The position numbers were made by a program, and so were the translations under genes. DNA of 64,000 nt from Diphasiastrum complanatum (taxonomy: Eukaryota; Streptophyta; Lycopodiopsida; Lycopodiales; Lycopodiaceae), in the NCBI GenBank assembly GCA_029204225.1, contig CM055107.1, positions 48,122,585-48,186,584 on the forward strand. Direction: 5' to 3'. Below, one piece after another: positions 46,325-57,400 of this stretch. Positions within the stretch are counted from its first letter, which is position 1; every line of letters begins with the position of its first letter. Below the pieces are notes generated by a model. It saw nothing but the letters and a program-made list of their open reading frames with translations. It ran no database searches and was not told where the DNA came from.

Positions 46325-47890
46325 CAACCATTGCTAGTTTGTAAATGGTCTCATGAAGATGCCCTATTACACAACCACGAATGCACATTGGAAATATATA
46401 TTCAAGCATTTTCAACCAGTCATGAGATTATAGACCATGAAGCTTTCCCTCTGCTATGAATGATGTTCGCAATGAATGAGCAAAATTTGTTGGTGTTCTC
46501 ATCTCAAAAATAACTGATCACACATACTTGTACTCTTCTTTACTAAGAATCCAACTTGCTCTTGGAATACTATGGGTATTATTTTCATCTGCACCCAACT
46601 TTGGCCAATACTCTTTTCTTGTTTTTGATAGTTGCAAGTCCTCTCGAGCATGTATACTATCTTTATCACCCGCCATGTGTTTCCATATTGATTCGGCCAC
46701 ATTTTTAAATATGTGCATATGATCAAGCAAATGATTGATCAACATATTATTCAAATATGGTATACAATGAAAAATAGATAGTCTTTTCATACCATTTATT
46801 GGCTTAGTCTCGGATTCAATCCAAAGTTTGTGCCAATCTGCCATTGACATTTTTGGTGGAGGATTTCTTGTCTCTTGTCTTCCCCCAAATCCTCTTTTTT
46901 GTGTATTCCTGAATGGATGATCTTCAGGCAAATATTTTTGATGATTTTCATATACAAATTTTTTCAAATGGCATGAGTGTCGATTATTAATATTTGGTCC
47001 ACAAATGAGACACGCATGATGTCTAGAAGTTGTAAAGCCTAATAAATTCAAACAAATAAACATAAGCATGTTCCACAATATAATAACATGAATTATTAAC
47101 AAATAGGCATGTTCCACAATACAATAACACGAAATGATTACCTAAACAATCACCCGATCCTGAATAGTCATGCATTGTCCATGTTAAAATGGCACGCATC
47201 TTAAAATTTCTTTTTTGGGGCTGACGTGAGATGTCTTAGCATTGGACCCCTTTCCAAAGTAGTTCTAATTGCTCAATTAAGGCTGCAAGGTAAACATTCA
47301 TATTTTTCACTTTATGTTTTCCAGGAATAAGAAGTGCTAACATTAGATGACCTTTTTTATGCTCAACCTAGGTGCTATGTTATAATTCACCAAAACCATG
47401 GGCCAAGTAGACCATGTGCTTGCTGTCACGGAAAAGGGATTCATCCCATCCGTTGTAAGCCCAAACCGCACATTTCTAGAATCACCTGCAAAACTTGGAT
47501 ATTGTTTGTCAATGTGTTTCCATGGAGTGAATTTGAAGGAACTCTCATTATCTCATCTAAAAAATGATGATTCGCATGCCAATCTATAAGCTCTACAAGG
47601 GACTTGCAACGAAACATTCGTTGCGATCGTGGAATTACTTGAAAATGTCGTAGCACTTGCATGGAATATTAGTCCCTTGTAAATCATCTCTATAACGAGT
47701 GTCACATATCAGACATCTCCTAAGTGCTTGAAACTCACCTCGATACAATATGCAATCCTTTGGACATGCATGATGCAATTTGTAGTCCATTCCCAATGAC
47801 TTTAACATCTTACGTGCCTCGGATCTTGTCTCTAGCATAACGTTTCCTTCTGGGAGTATCTTACACAATAATATGTACAAAACCAAATGA
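46325..47890 (-). pseudogene. Transposase family tnp2 (CACTA), right copy
   Basis: Same block order as 2085-3640: KSLGMDYKLHHACPKDC and RRCLICDTRYRDD (47640-47830), VIPRSQRMFRCKSLVEL and MRVPS (47500-47650), STWSTWPMVLVNYNIAPR (about 47350-47420), then a frame change before LALLIPGKHK, TTSRHHACLICG, YLPEDHPFR, and the IPYLNNMLINHLLDHMH block. The longest open piece is 199 codons (46518-47117). Non-functional, but slightly better preserved than the left copy. Confidence 0.8.
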
Positions 47891-48091
47891 ATCTACCTAG
47901 TACATGTACAGTCAAAACTTGCTTGCAAGACAAAATACATTACACCACATCATGATGATTGTATACATCATCTATTAAATTATCCATGATTTCATTTTCA
48001 TCATGCATAGATGCATCGTTGTCTGCACTTGAACTTGATTTAAAAGATCTACGATGACGTTGAGGCCGATCTACATAATCACGAGCTTGCC

Positions 48092-49160
48092 TTTATATGT
48101 AGACCATCATACGCCATCCTAAATGGTTGTAGAAGGCCACAAAGCTTCTCAAGTGGAGGAGCAAGAATCTGGGGCTCGGGAGACCAAGTTCGAGATTTTT
48201 ATGAAGAATTATCTCCGGCCGAAAGGAATAAAATGCAATTTCTATGCCTTTTCGAAGGATAATCCAAACAAGAGAGGGTGCCGCAAGATGCACCAAGTGA
48301 AGAATCTGCCAACCATTATTATGATGTTAACGAGGATGGTAGTGTTATAAAAAATGTATGAGGCAATGTTGTAATTTGCCGAATTAGAGAGCTTGCCATG
48401 AAATACTTTGGAAATGACTTGTTTAACGCTTGGGCTAATCAAGATGAGGACAACAAAGATAGAATGATTGCCATGTTGCATAAAGAATTTAATCAAGGTG
48501 GAAAATTTGATAGAAATTGGGCCTTGAACAATATGTGCACTCATATTAGGCACAAACGACAAGCCGAAAGGAGGATGATTAGAGCAGGAAGGCGGAGGCC
48601 GGTTGGGCTTCCAAAAAAGATTGGCGCAAAGTTGAGGTGGAACAAAAACATCCCAATCCCGATCGGTTTGCGCAACAAAGGGAGTCTACGTGGTCAAGGA
48701 TTGCCCTATTGGGGCAATGACATCTTGGTTCGGGGGGCAAAGCCAATACCCAGGCCCAATTTGTAAGTAATTTTCTTTTTATTTCATTTTAAGTAAATTT
48801 ATATTGTTTTATTAACTAGTCAATGGTGGTTTTGTGACTTTAGATTAATGATTTCGGAAGGCCTTTTACGAAAGCCGAATACAAGATCGGGTATCAACAA
48901 GGATACTCAGCTTTGGTGCATCACATGAAAGAAAAAGGGATATGGCCATTGGTAAGAATTACTTTTTTATTGATTTTTGTGCTTTAGAATTACTACATCT
49001 AGAAGGTGTTTAATCTAATGCTTGTATTTTTTGAATTTTGTAGAGAGGATCCCCATCAAGTGCACCAAGCAGAGAGGCCGATGATGAAAACGTTCCATTG
49101 GATCAAGGGGAGGAAGAAGAAGGTGAAGGTGAAGATGCAAATTCCATTGAAGATAATTAA
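48092..49160 (+). pseudogene. CACTA accessory gene, Transposase_24-like, three exons (right copy)
   Basis: Exon 1 ends at 48762 (AATTT|GTAAGT), exon 2 is 48844-48951 and exon 3 is 49044-49160, with lengths of 108 and 117 bp identical to the left copy and all splice borders kept. Exon 1 has the same frame change before KKDWRKVEVEQ as the left copy and an additional TGA near 48718, where the left copy reads Ser. Exon 3 keeps the acidic QGEEEEGEGED tail. Family assignment tentative. Confidence 0.55.
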
Positions 49161-49699
49161 GTATCTATTTAGTTTATCATGTAATGTGATAGATAAGTTG
49201 GGGCTTTTGATACCCCATTTTCGAATCTATGTACTCTTTCTTTATCATAAGTATAAAAGTTTTTTGTAATTTTGTACATGATTGTGTTTGTATCAATTTT
49301 GTATATGATTGTCTTTGATATCAAACAATTAATGAATCAAACAAACAATGATTTATTTATGAGCATATTGAAACATACCTCATTGTCTCCCTTGATGATT
49401 GTCGATACTTGTGATTGGTCTTCTTTTGATGGCCTATCAACATCAACACCAACAACACCAACATGAAATAGTTAGTAAGATAAGTAATGTACTAATTGCA
49501 ATTAAAATAAACAAATGTAATATTCTCTATCATACAATCTAAAAAACCATCAACTCACATTAGTTACAATATGCACATTAGTTACAATATGTTTTTCATA
49601 ATCAATCTAAATCTAATGGAACCAGCATATATCTAACTTCAAAAACTAAATCTTAAATAATGTACGGGTCTGTTCCCGCAACTTTCTTTTTTGTAGAAA

Positions 49700-50205
49700 A
49701 AAAACTACGTGGCAATGCCATGCCCTTTCATTTTGTTTGGCACGCGTGGCAATATTTCAGGGACAGAGATTTTTTCATTGCCACGCATGGACAAAAAATG
49801 AAATGGCGTGGCACTACCACACGTGGCACTGCCACGCACCTATTTTTTTTTTTGCCATGCGCGGCAATAAAAAATCACTGTCCCTGGAATATTGCCACGC
49901 GTGGCAAAATTCCAAGAATTTGCGTGACACTGTCATGAGTGGTAGTGCCACGGCCTATTTAATCCAGCAATAATTTCTCTGGTAGACTTGGCGTGGTTGT
50001 GCCCCGCGTGGCTGTGCCACGCATTTGAATTTTGAGCAATCTGCCGCCGGGAGGGAATGCTGGTGCTGGATTTTGTACTTGTGTGGCTTAGCCACATGTG
50101 GCTGTGCCACGTGGCCATTGCCACGCCATAGCCACGCGATTTGCCACGTGAAACCAAATTGGTCTACAATGCATCATGTGTTGTTTGCGTGGCTATGAGC
50201 GTGGC
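49700..50205. repeat. Subterminal repeat array, 3' side of the right CACTA-type element
   Basis: Dense GCCACGCGTGGC-like words in both orientations, matching 5460-5990. The array is cut at GTGGCAAAC near 50205. Confidence 0.72.
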
Positions 50206-50312
50206 AAACAACAATTATTTGTTGTTGTGTGTAGAGTCATAGCAAATTTTACCCATGTAGTTTGAGCAAGTATGGCTGACACCAATTTACTCTCTTCTTA
50301 ACTTGATTTTGT

Positions 50313-50520
50313 GGGACAATCAATGACATCCTCGAAGCTAGAACTAGGGGATTCAACTTTTTCATATTTGATGTCAAATGGTTCAAAGTTATTTGCAATG
50401 GTCCCAATGCAAATGTCAAGAAAGATGAGAATGGTTATTTTGTCATTGACTCCACAAAGTTTTGGACGGAGCAAAGAGATAGATTTGTTTTTTCCCAACA
50501 ATGTCGGCAGGTACATTTCT
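50313..50520 (+). pseudogene. C-terminal domain of a CACTA transposase (DUF4216-like)
   Basis: An open frame reads GTINDILEARTRGFNFFIFD, then VKWFKVICNGPN, then NGYFVIDSTKFWTEQ and FVFSQQCRQV. This follows the pattern of the domain at the end of plant CACTA transposases (a D-I-L-E-x-x-Y/T start, F/L-F-x-C/V-x-W, then F-V-x-A-x-Q-x-x-Q-V). An upstream in-frame stop separates it from 44020-44745, whose C-terminal end it probably was. Bases 1-40 are the same piece in the left arm. Confidence 0.65.
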
Positions 50521-50559
50521 TTTTTGTCTTCAAGATGTCTATGCTTGTTTGTTGTCAAT

Positions 50560-50975
50560 CAATTGATTTGAAGTATACTACAAAAAATGTATATTGTGTG
50601 TATACTCAAGCAATTGTATCACATATATAGATACTGGAGGTTGTTTTAGAGCCTGAAACGTGAGTTTTTGAAAATGTCTTCCATATATTGGATGAAGATT
50701 TGACTGACTTTTAAGAGATGCGTCTGGAAGATTACATGATTGATGGTTGGCAAAAATTATCCAAACTCGCGAATATTGTAAAGCTAATAGCTTAGATATT
50801 GATCATAATTATTGTGAATACTAGTCATAATAATTTTGAATACTAGTCATGATTAAAGTGTATACCACCAATATGGATTGCAGCAAACCTATATGTAGAA
50901 ACACAAGGAGATTGAAGGATGCCCATATACTCAGCTAGAAAGATCCCAACAAATAACATAAGTAATAGTGACCAT
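50560..50975. other. No recognisable gene
   Basis: Transition between the CACTA region and the gypsy-like region. Contains TACTACAAAAAATG near 50577, vaguely like a CACTA end. Nothing firm. Confidence 0.3.
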
Positions 50976-51509
50976 CTAGCAAATATCCTCAGATGGAAAA
51001 TGTGTAACGGTAAGGGCCAAAGGCGCATGATTCATGTCAGGAACCGTAGAAATATCATGAGGTAGATCACAAACCTCGAGCAGAGATTCATGGAGTAAAG
51101 CGAAAGAAGATACAACCTGATCACCAATAGCTAGGGAGCCATCAAACATTGACCCGTGAAGAACCCAATAGAAATCAGTAGGAACATCGACCATAACGGA
51201 CTCAAGAGATAGAGATATAGAGACCAATGGAGAAGGTATTGCACCAACCACTAAACCAGGAGGGCTAAGGTGCAGAGATCCATGGAGTAAAGTGAAAGAA
51301 GATACAACCTGATCACCAATAGCTAGGGAGCCATCAAACGTTGACCTGTGAAGAACCCCATAGAAATCAGCAGGAACATCCGCCATAACGGACTCAAGAG
51401 ATAGAGATATAGAGACCAATGGAGAAGGTATTGCACCAACCACCAAACCAGGAGGGCTATCTAAGGTATGTGCAAAAGCAATAGTAGAAATATATGGCCT
51501 CAATATCAA
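50976..51509 (-). CDS. Gypsy-like region ORF with internal duplication
   Basis: 177-codon frame containing two nearly identical 64-residue units (PPGLVVGAIPSPLVS ... FDGSLAIGDQVVSSF), encoded by the 192-bp tandem duplication. No domain recognised. On the same strand as the protease fragment upstream, so it may be the part of the polyprotein after protease in an atypical or degenerate element. Confidence 0.4.
   Translation of the reverse strand: MILRPYISTIAFAHTLDSPPGLVVGAIPSPLVSISLSLESVMADVPADFYGVLHRSTFDGSLAIGDQVVSSFTLLHGSLHLSPPGLVVGAIPSPLVSISLSLESVMVDVPTDFYWVLHGSMFDGSLAIGDQVVSSFALLHESLLEVCDLPHDISTVPDMNHAPLALTVTHFPSEDIC
51081..51458. repeat. 192-bp tandem duplication, two units
   Basis: Unit 1 is 51081-51272 and unit 2 is 51273-51458 (last bases missing). 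The units differ at a few positions. 192 is a multiple of three, so the reading frame is kept. Confidence 0.88.
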
Positions 51510-51765
51510 TGAAAATAGGAATGACCACTGTATACGATATCTGTGAATAACGCACGTAGCAACAACCTATAAATCCGAAGCAACATCAATCTTAGGAAGA
51601 GGACCCATGGATGGTGAAAGTGAAGCAGCAACTGATGTACTCTAAATGGAAAGAAAAGTTTTATCCCGAGCCTTTGGCAGGCTATGCATAAATTGCTTCC
51701 CAATCACCTTGGGAATCAATACCAACAAGTGAATGATGTTGACCAGCATGAGTAAAGGAAAGTGT

Positions 51766-52047
51766 CTATTGAGAGAGATCCACAACAACAATAGCAAGTG
51801 AAGAGAACCAGTCTACACCAAAAATAATATCATAGCACTCTAGAGGAATGATGTAGAAATATGCCTGACCAGAAAAATCACCAATGTGATAATCCAAGCC
51901 CTGAAATATCAGAGAACTAGGAAAATAATGGGAATGAGCAACCTCAACATTGAGAGGCTGGGAAGCAGGAACAGGTGTAGCATGAATCCTAGTGGAAATG
52001 TAACTATTAATAAATGAATGTGTATTGTGTGTATCCACTAAAGCAAT
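51766..52047 (-). pseudogene. Ty3/gypsy aspartic protease fragment, active site altered
   Basis: The minus strand reads ALVDTHNTHSFINSYIS, then QGLDYHIGDFSGQAYFYIIP, then YDIIFGVDWFSS, the retropepsin pattern of plant gypsy elements (D-S/T-G-A-T-H-S-F-I ... LPL.GYD.ILG.DWL). The glycine of the catalytic D-T-G is His here, so activity is unlikely. No reverse transcriptase was found downstream. Confidence 0.7.
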
Positions 52048-52329
52048 ATACTCTCACCTCACATCTAGAATAATATGATCCACAACTAGAACAACATATG
52101 TAGGCATAATAACAGAAGCATCAACTGATAAGTTCTGGCCTAAATATGCATCTAGAAAAACTGCATACTCATCTAGACGGTTATCAACAAAATAAGCTAG
52201 TGAGTATACATTAGGACCATCATGAACTGTATAACCATATGCCATATGGATATCTACTGGAGTAGCCAAAGCATGTGAAAGAGAAACCATAGATTTATGA
52301 GTAATATCGAAATAAGGAGCATAATATCT

Positions 52330-52560
52330 ATAACACGGTGCTCAGGAACATGAGTAGCATCAAAGTACTCGACAACAATATCAAAGCATGCAACAACATC
52401 GACAATAGTAGAAAGACATACTATATCAGTATCAGAGCATGGAACACTATCATAGCATGCAAAAACATCTATAGTACCATCAAATCATACAACAACATCA
52501 TTAGAATTATAGCATGCTATATCAGTATCAAGGACCATATCGGCTGCAGCCTGTATATGT
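52330..52560. repeat. Degenerate short repeats (CATAGCATGC.ACAACATC)
   Basis: Variants of ATCATAGCATGCAACAACATC and CTATATCAGTATCA recur several times in about 230 bp, in the stretch between the gag-like and protease-like frames. Confidence 0.45.
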
Positions 52561-52580
52561 GAATCAGAATCAGTAGGAAC

Positions 52581-53084
52581 CTATATATGTAACTCTGACT
52601 CACTATGGGATACAATGATGAGCTCAGGTAGATCAATAACTATCTCAAATAAATCAGGCAACTCGCTCAAACTATGTGATATATAATCATCCTCATATGT
52701 ATCGCTAGCAATGTGTGACTCTATCCTTGTTTGTCCACAAGAAAATGGAACCTCGCATATGGAAGAATGCTCACAAGAGGAATCAGAAGGAGTAGAACTC
52801 TCAGGACCTATAATATCACTCGTAAGAGTGAGAGGAGGAACAAATATAGAATTATCATTGAAAAATATAAGAAGACAAAGTACTTGTAGAAAGTCATGCC
52901 ACTCAGAGATAGGCAGATGAGAATGGACATAGTCAAACCACTTCGACCTAGTTGAACCCTTTAAGAGAAAAATTGTGTCAAGAATCTTATTAGGACCTGG
53001 ACAAGTTGGCCGAGAACTACTAAAGTAATATTGAAGACATGCGAGCCATTTGTTGAACATATGGTATATCACTATTAAAAACAA
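52581..53084 (-). pseudogene. Gag-like ORF of a gypsy-like element
   Basis: 167 codons with PNKILDTIFLLKGSTRSKWF and SHLPISEWHDFLQVL, resembling the plant gypsy Gag pattern (A-x-x-W-x-x-Y ... F..L). An upstream ATG at about 53125 (MTSDFQSLSLLDHLF) is in another frame. The second half is Ser- and acid-rich without a CCHC knuckle. Family call is moderate. Confidence 0.45.
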
Positions 53085-53559
53085 AAAGATGATCTAAAAG
53101 GGATAGAGACTGAAAATCAGAAGTCATGGTAAAAGAAAAAATTAAAAGTAACGGAAAAGAATACACAAGATTAAGCTAGGCATGATGCTGAACAAGTGGA
53201 CAAACTGAAGGAGAGGACATAAGTCGTCACAATAGGTACACCAATGAAAATACGTGGAAAATCCTGTCAAAGAAAAAAGAAGAGAGAAATGACAATTAGT
53301 TTAAGTAGTAGCTCGCAATGGCAATCGTAAAGCATGCTGAAAATGACAGTAAAATGGAGAGCTACCAGTAGAGATAAGAGGGGCCTGCAAAAGCAACCAA
53401 ATAATGAGAGAAATAAGTAGCAAGTAGTGGAGTATATGGCTGGAAGCCAAGTAAGGAAGGTGAGTGCCAAAAAGAGAGGGTTAGGCAGCCAGCAAGCAAA
53501 GTTGGAAAATTAGTAAAAAGAAGGTGGAGACAATGCAATGAGGGGTGGGATGGGAAAGA

Positions 53560-53783
53560 GTTCAAATAGGTTGAGTTGTGGCCAACACAAGGTGTTGGAA
53601 GTAGGTGATGGTGGGCTGGAAAATGGGCAGTAGGTGTAGGGTGCCAGATGATAGTGATAATCTACAAAACAAGTGGAGAGAGAAAGCTGAAGATCCAAAC
53701 TGAAAATGGATGCTGGGCAACGACTAGTAAGATCTACAAATGTCCTAGAAAATGATAGAAAAACTGTGGAAAATGGTGATGAA
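53560..53783. repeat. Leader tandem repeats, left of the nested element
   Basis: Imperfect units with GGGCAGTAGG, GGTGATGAAGTA and AAAATGG words. They continue at 59349-59780 on the other side of the nested element, so the repeat array was split by its insertion. Confidence 0.6.
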
Positions 53784-53788
53784 GTATG
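53784..53788. repeat. Target-site duplication GTATG, left
   Basis: GTATG recurs at 59344-59348 immediately outside the other LTR. Confidence 0.95.
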
Positions 53789-54435
53789 TGTGAAAAATAC
53801 AGATCCTAAGTGGATCTAAACTCCAAGATCATTGGCTTGAATGCTTGCACTCCAAACTACATAAGCTAGGAATTGGCAACACATTCTATGCTACCTAGAA
53901 TGCAAAGAACTTGATCAAAAAGCATTTATCACAAATGGAAACTTCCATAAACATCAAGTGCGGCCCAAAATAGCATTATACAGTCCATAATACATCAGCC
54001 TACCACTTTTGGAAAGCACCTAAGATCATACACACAAAGCTTGAACTCAATCACTACACAATGCCAACAATGGAAGGAGAACCCAATAGAAAAATCTCTC
54101 ATTAAGCAAATGAATACAATGGATCTGCTCCAACCTGTTTCTCCACGGCCTACCTGCTATATATAGCTGAGAGAGATGACTCTCTCTCCTCTCTCTAGAC
54201 CCTCCTTACCTAAAATATGCCCTATATAGGTAAAATTGGCATATATGTCCAAAATACATGAAAATGGACTCATTTCGAAGGTCTTGAAGTTTGACACTTC
54301 TTCATACTGAAAAAATACACTTACTAAAAATATCTAGACCTGTTTCACACGTGTGAAAAGTCAGATCCTAAACTATGTGCCATTTTTAGCAATTTTGGCC
54401 TAAAACTAGACAAGGAAATGTTGACAATTTTCACA
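53789..54435 (-). repeat. 3' LTR of the gag-only element
   Basis: 647 bp. Contains the perfect palindrome TTTCACACGTGTGAAA at 54343-54358 and a TATATATAGC sequence (about 54161-54170) that is a likely TATA box (on the minus strand GCTATATATA). Confidence 0.95.
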
Positions 54436-54448
54436 CTCCCTCTTCAAC

Positions 54449-57400
54449 TTAACTTGCTAGTTTTACAACACTACTTTGTTCCAACTTAAGAATGATCTCC
54501 ATCATCAGAATAGATCTCTTCTCAAGGATCCTAATATGTACAAAATAGGACACAACATAATTGATATAGATAATAGTGTCCATATAGGATGCTTCACTAT
54601 TTCTTACATCAATTTTACATAGAATCATAAAAATGGTACATGTAAAAGAACATAGAATCTCAATTAATGAATTCCTCCATGTATCCATCTCTGGTTTCTC
54701 TATAAAATAGCAGCAAACAAGTTGTAAATGAAAGTGATCAACAAGTGTTTGCATGCCTCCTCCACATTTCACTATACATATAGTGAATGCAACATGTATC
54801 TCCATGAATGAACTTCCATCACCACCTTGCCTTTGTAGATCTTCAATCCATGAAAGCCTTTGAGTGAATGAATGCCAAAAAGATGTGTTCCCTACTCCAT
54901 TTGAATGACCAAAACCTGAACTTGAAATACTTGAAGTACCTCCACAAGATTTGCACACAACGCTTGATCCTACAATGTCAACAAGTTGCCAATTTGCCAA
55001 CACTAGAATACTAGATCTTGAACTTTGTTCAAAAGAAAACATATTGACCACTTCAATACCTTTCAAGATCTGAATGAATTCATGTACTTGATCATACAAA
55101 CCAGCAATGATAACTATTCCATCTCCAAGATCCAAAGGATGCAAAACTATGGAACTAGTTTTATTGAAATTTGACAATTTCAACACATTGACATAACAAT
55201 GTTCATACATGAGATTAGGCAAGTGAGGTAGAGTAAGAAGACACTTCCTTGCAGCTCCAAAGACCTTACTTGAACCTTCAAGAACCTGTAAAAACAGATC
55301 CAAAATGCCTTGACCATTTGTCTCTTCTTTGATGCTTTTCACTAGCTTCGAATTGCCACTTGTCTCTTGGTGTTGATGAAGCAATCCAAGATCAACCTCT
55401 TGATCTTCCAATAAGACATCAAAGATCTTGCATATGTGAACATCTTCAGATCTGAAACTCTGAAGATACTCCCTCTCAAACACATGATTAAGATCCCACA
55501 AGATCTCATCAATGCTCAAATTTGACCCTTCACTATAGTTAGTGAAAACAATGCCACCATCATAAACCAAAAGATAGATTCCAACATTTCCATTTAACAT
55601 GAAGTAGAGTAGGTGAAGATGAGTATCAAACCTAATCAAAACAGCCCTCTTGAGTTCATAACAAACCTCAATAAGCTCACCAATGATATCTCCCTTGCCT
55701 TGAAGAAGTTGCCACTTGAGTTGCTCCATGTAGTCTTCTTCAACCAACCTTTTGCCATCTTGACCATGAATGAACAATCCACCACAATCATAGAATGCTT
55801 TGAGTTGATGAAGAGATGTTAGATCCATGCTTTGGATCTTCCCAAGAACCACTCTTCCATTGCCCTTTCCTTCACAAGACTCCCTCTTAATGCTAGCACC
55901 ACAAAAGTTAGAAACCTCCCTCTTGATAGTTGCACCATAAGAAGTAGAAGACTCTTGAATATTAGAAGCCAAGAAAAGAATCCTTAGTACCTTCAACATA
56001 AGAGTGATTGAAGTACTCTCTCTTTTCAAACATGAACTTCTACTCAATGATTTAGGTAATGAGTCATATGATAATGATTCTTCCTCACTATCGTTCATAA
56101 AAACATCATTCAAAGTACATCCTACTTTGAACACTTCACATACTTCTCTTCCTTTTGACTTGTGATCTCCCTCACCAAGTCTCATGATAGAAACCTTTGA
56201 TCTACTCTTTTTATGAAGAAATGTGACACCACTTGTTGCACAAATGACTTTATCACAAAAAGATGTAAAAGAACCATTTCCTTCAAGCATGCTCAAAGCA
56301 CCATCATCTTTTCCCACATGATTACATACATCAATATGAAAAGAATTAGAAGAACAACCATCTTCTTGCAAAGAATGACACTTAGCATCTCCATCTTTTT
56401 CCATATGAACAAACAAGTCATTAGCAACAATCACTTCCAAAGAAGAATCTTCATCAACTCCATTGATGAAGTTAGCTCCTTCCTTACCTTTTCCATTTTT
56501 GCACTTGCCATCTAGTTCCATTGAAGAGCCACCAAGACTTGAAAATCTATGAGTAGAAGAGTTCAAACATGATACTAATTTAGCACCACATGACTCCATT
56601 TGACTAGTAGGTAGCACTAGTCCATCTTCAAGATCCAATGGATCCAAAAAATTGACCATAGATTCACCAAAGCTTGCCAAGTTAGCACAACAATTATCAT
56701 CTCCAAGAAGTACATTAGATCTCAACCTAGATCTAGCATTTTGTTTCTTATGGCATTCATTTGCAAAATGTCCTTTCACTCCACAATAAAAACATTTGAA
56801 CTTGGACTTATCTTGCTTCCTACTTTGCAAAGAAGAAGAATGCTTTCCATGCTCCAAACTACCTTGCTTGGACCACTTGCCTTTGAACTTGCCCTTTGTG
56901 AAAAGAGCTTCTTCATCTCCACCTTGTGTTGATGCACCACCACCTTTGGCTTGCAACCTATGCTCTTCAGCCACCAAGATCTCTTGCAAGTCATTGACAC
57001 TTGGCAAGGACTTTTGTATAGCAAAGCATTGTACAAGGTTAGAATGTTCATCAAGCAAACCATTCAACATGACTTGAACTAGTTCCCCATCCTTTATGCT
57101 TTCATCTATGCATGCTAGATCATCATTCAAGGATTTAACCTTCAAGACAAATGAATGTGCACTCTCTCCCTCTCTTTGACAACTTTGGAAGATTTGCCTT
57201 CTTAGGGTGAGAACCCTAGATGTGGATTTGGACTCATAGATCTTCTTCAAAGCATTCCATGCTTCACTTGAAGAAGTACATTTACCAACTTCTTTAAGAA
57301 GTTCATTGGTAACATTCATCTTTATGATATGTAAGGCTCTTTTAGCCCTTCTATCAAAATTTAGTTGCTCTTGAAGAATTAGAGGTCTTTCTTCAATTCC

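Larger units (their letters stand above)
44890..50212. mobile_element. CACTA (En/Spm)-type element, right copy, permuted and 3'-truncated
   Basis: Directly matches the left element but begins with the piece that ends the left one (44890-45010 equals 6278-6398). It then continues from 45013 with the left element's start (TGGAATGTATTGAG). It stops within the subterminal repeat array near 50205, lacking the left copy's 5991-6277. It sits between 44745 and 50313 of the tnp2-like host gene, a position that is empty in the left arm near base 141. Confidence 0.65.
39061..50345. repeat. Right arm of the large inverted duplication
   Basis: Reverse-complement partner of bases 1-12690. It begins exactly at a primer-binding-site boundary: the copia PBS TGGTATCAGAGCC on the minus strand occupies 39048-39060. 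It continues past 50345, where the partner leaves the window. It carries a 2.3-kb insertion (41173-43477) and a 391-bp insertion (39152-39542) that are absent from the left arm. It lacks the left arm's copia A and so shows the uninterrupted empty site for it near 41150. Confidence 0.88.

Noticed and set aside
1-50345. The inverted arms as terminal inverted repeats of one giant transposon
   Set aside because: The left end is outside the window, no target duplication can be seen, and the arms are composed of several independent decayed elements.
1-50345. Assembly artefact mirroring one sequence
   Set aside because: The arms differ by point changes, a 3.8-kb copia insertion with its own duplication, and 2.3-kb and 0.4-kb insertions. 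A mirror artefact would be identical.
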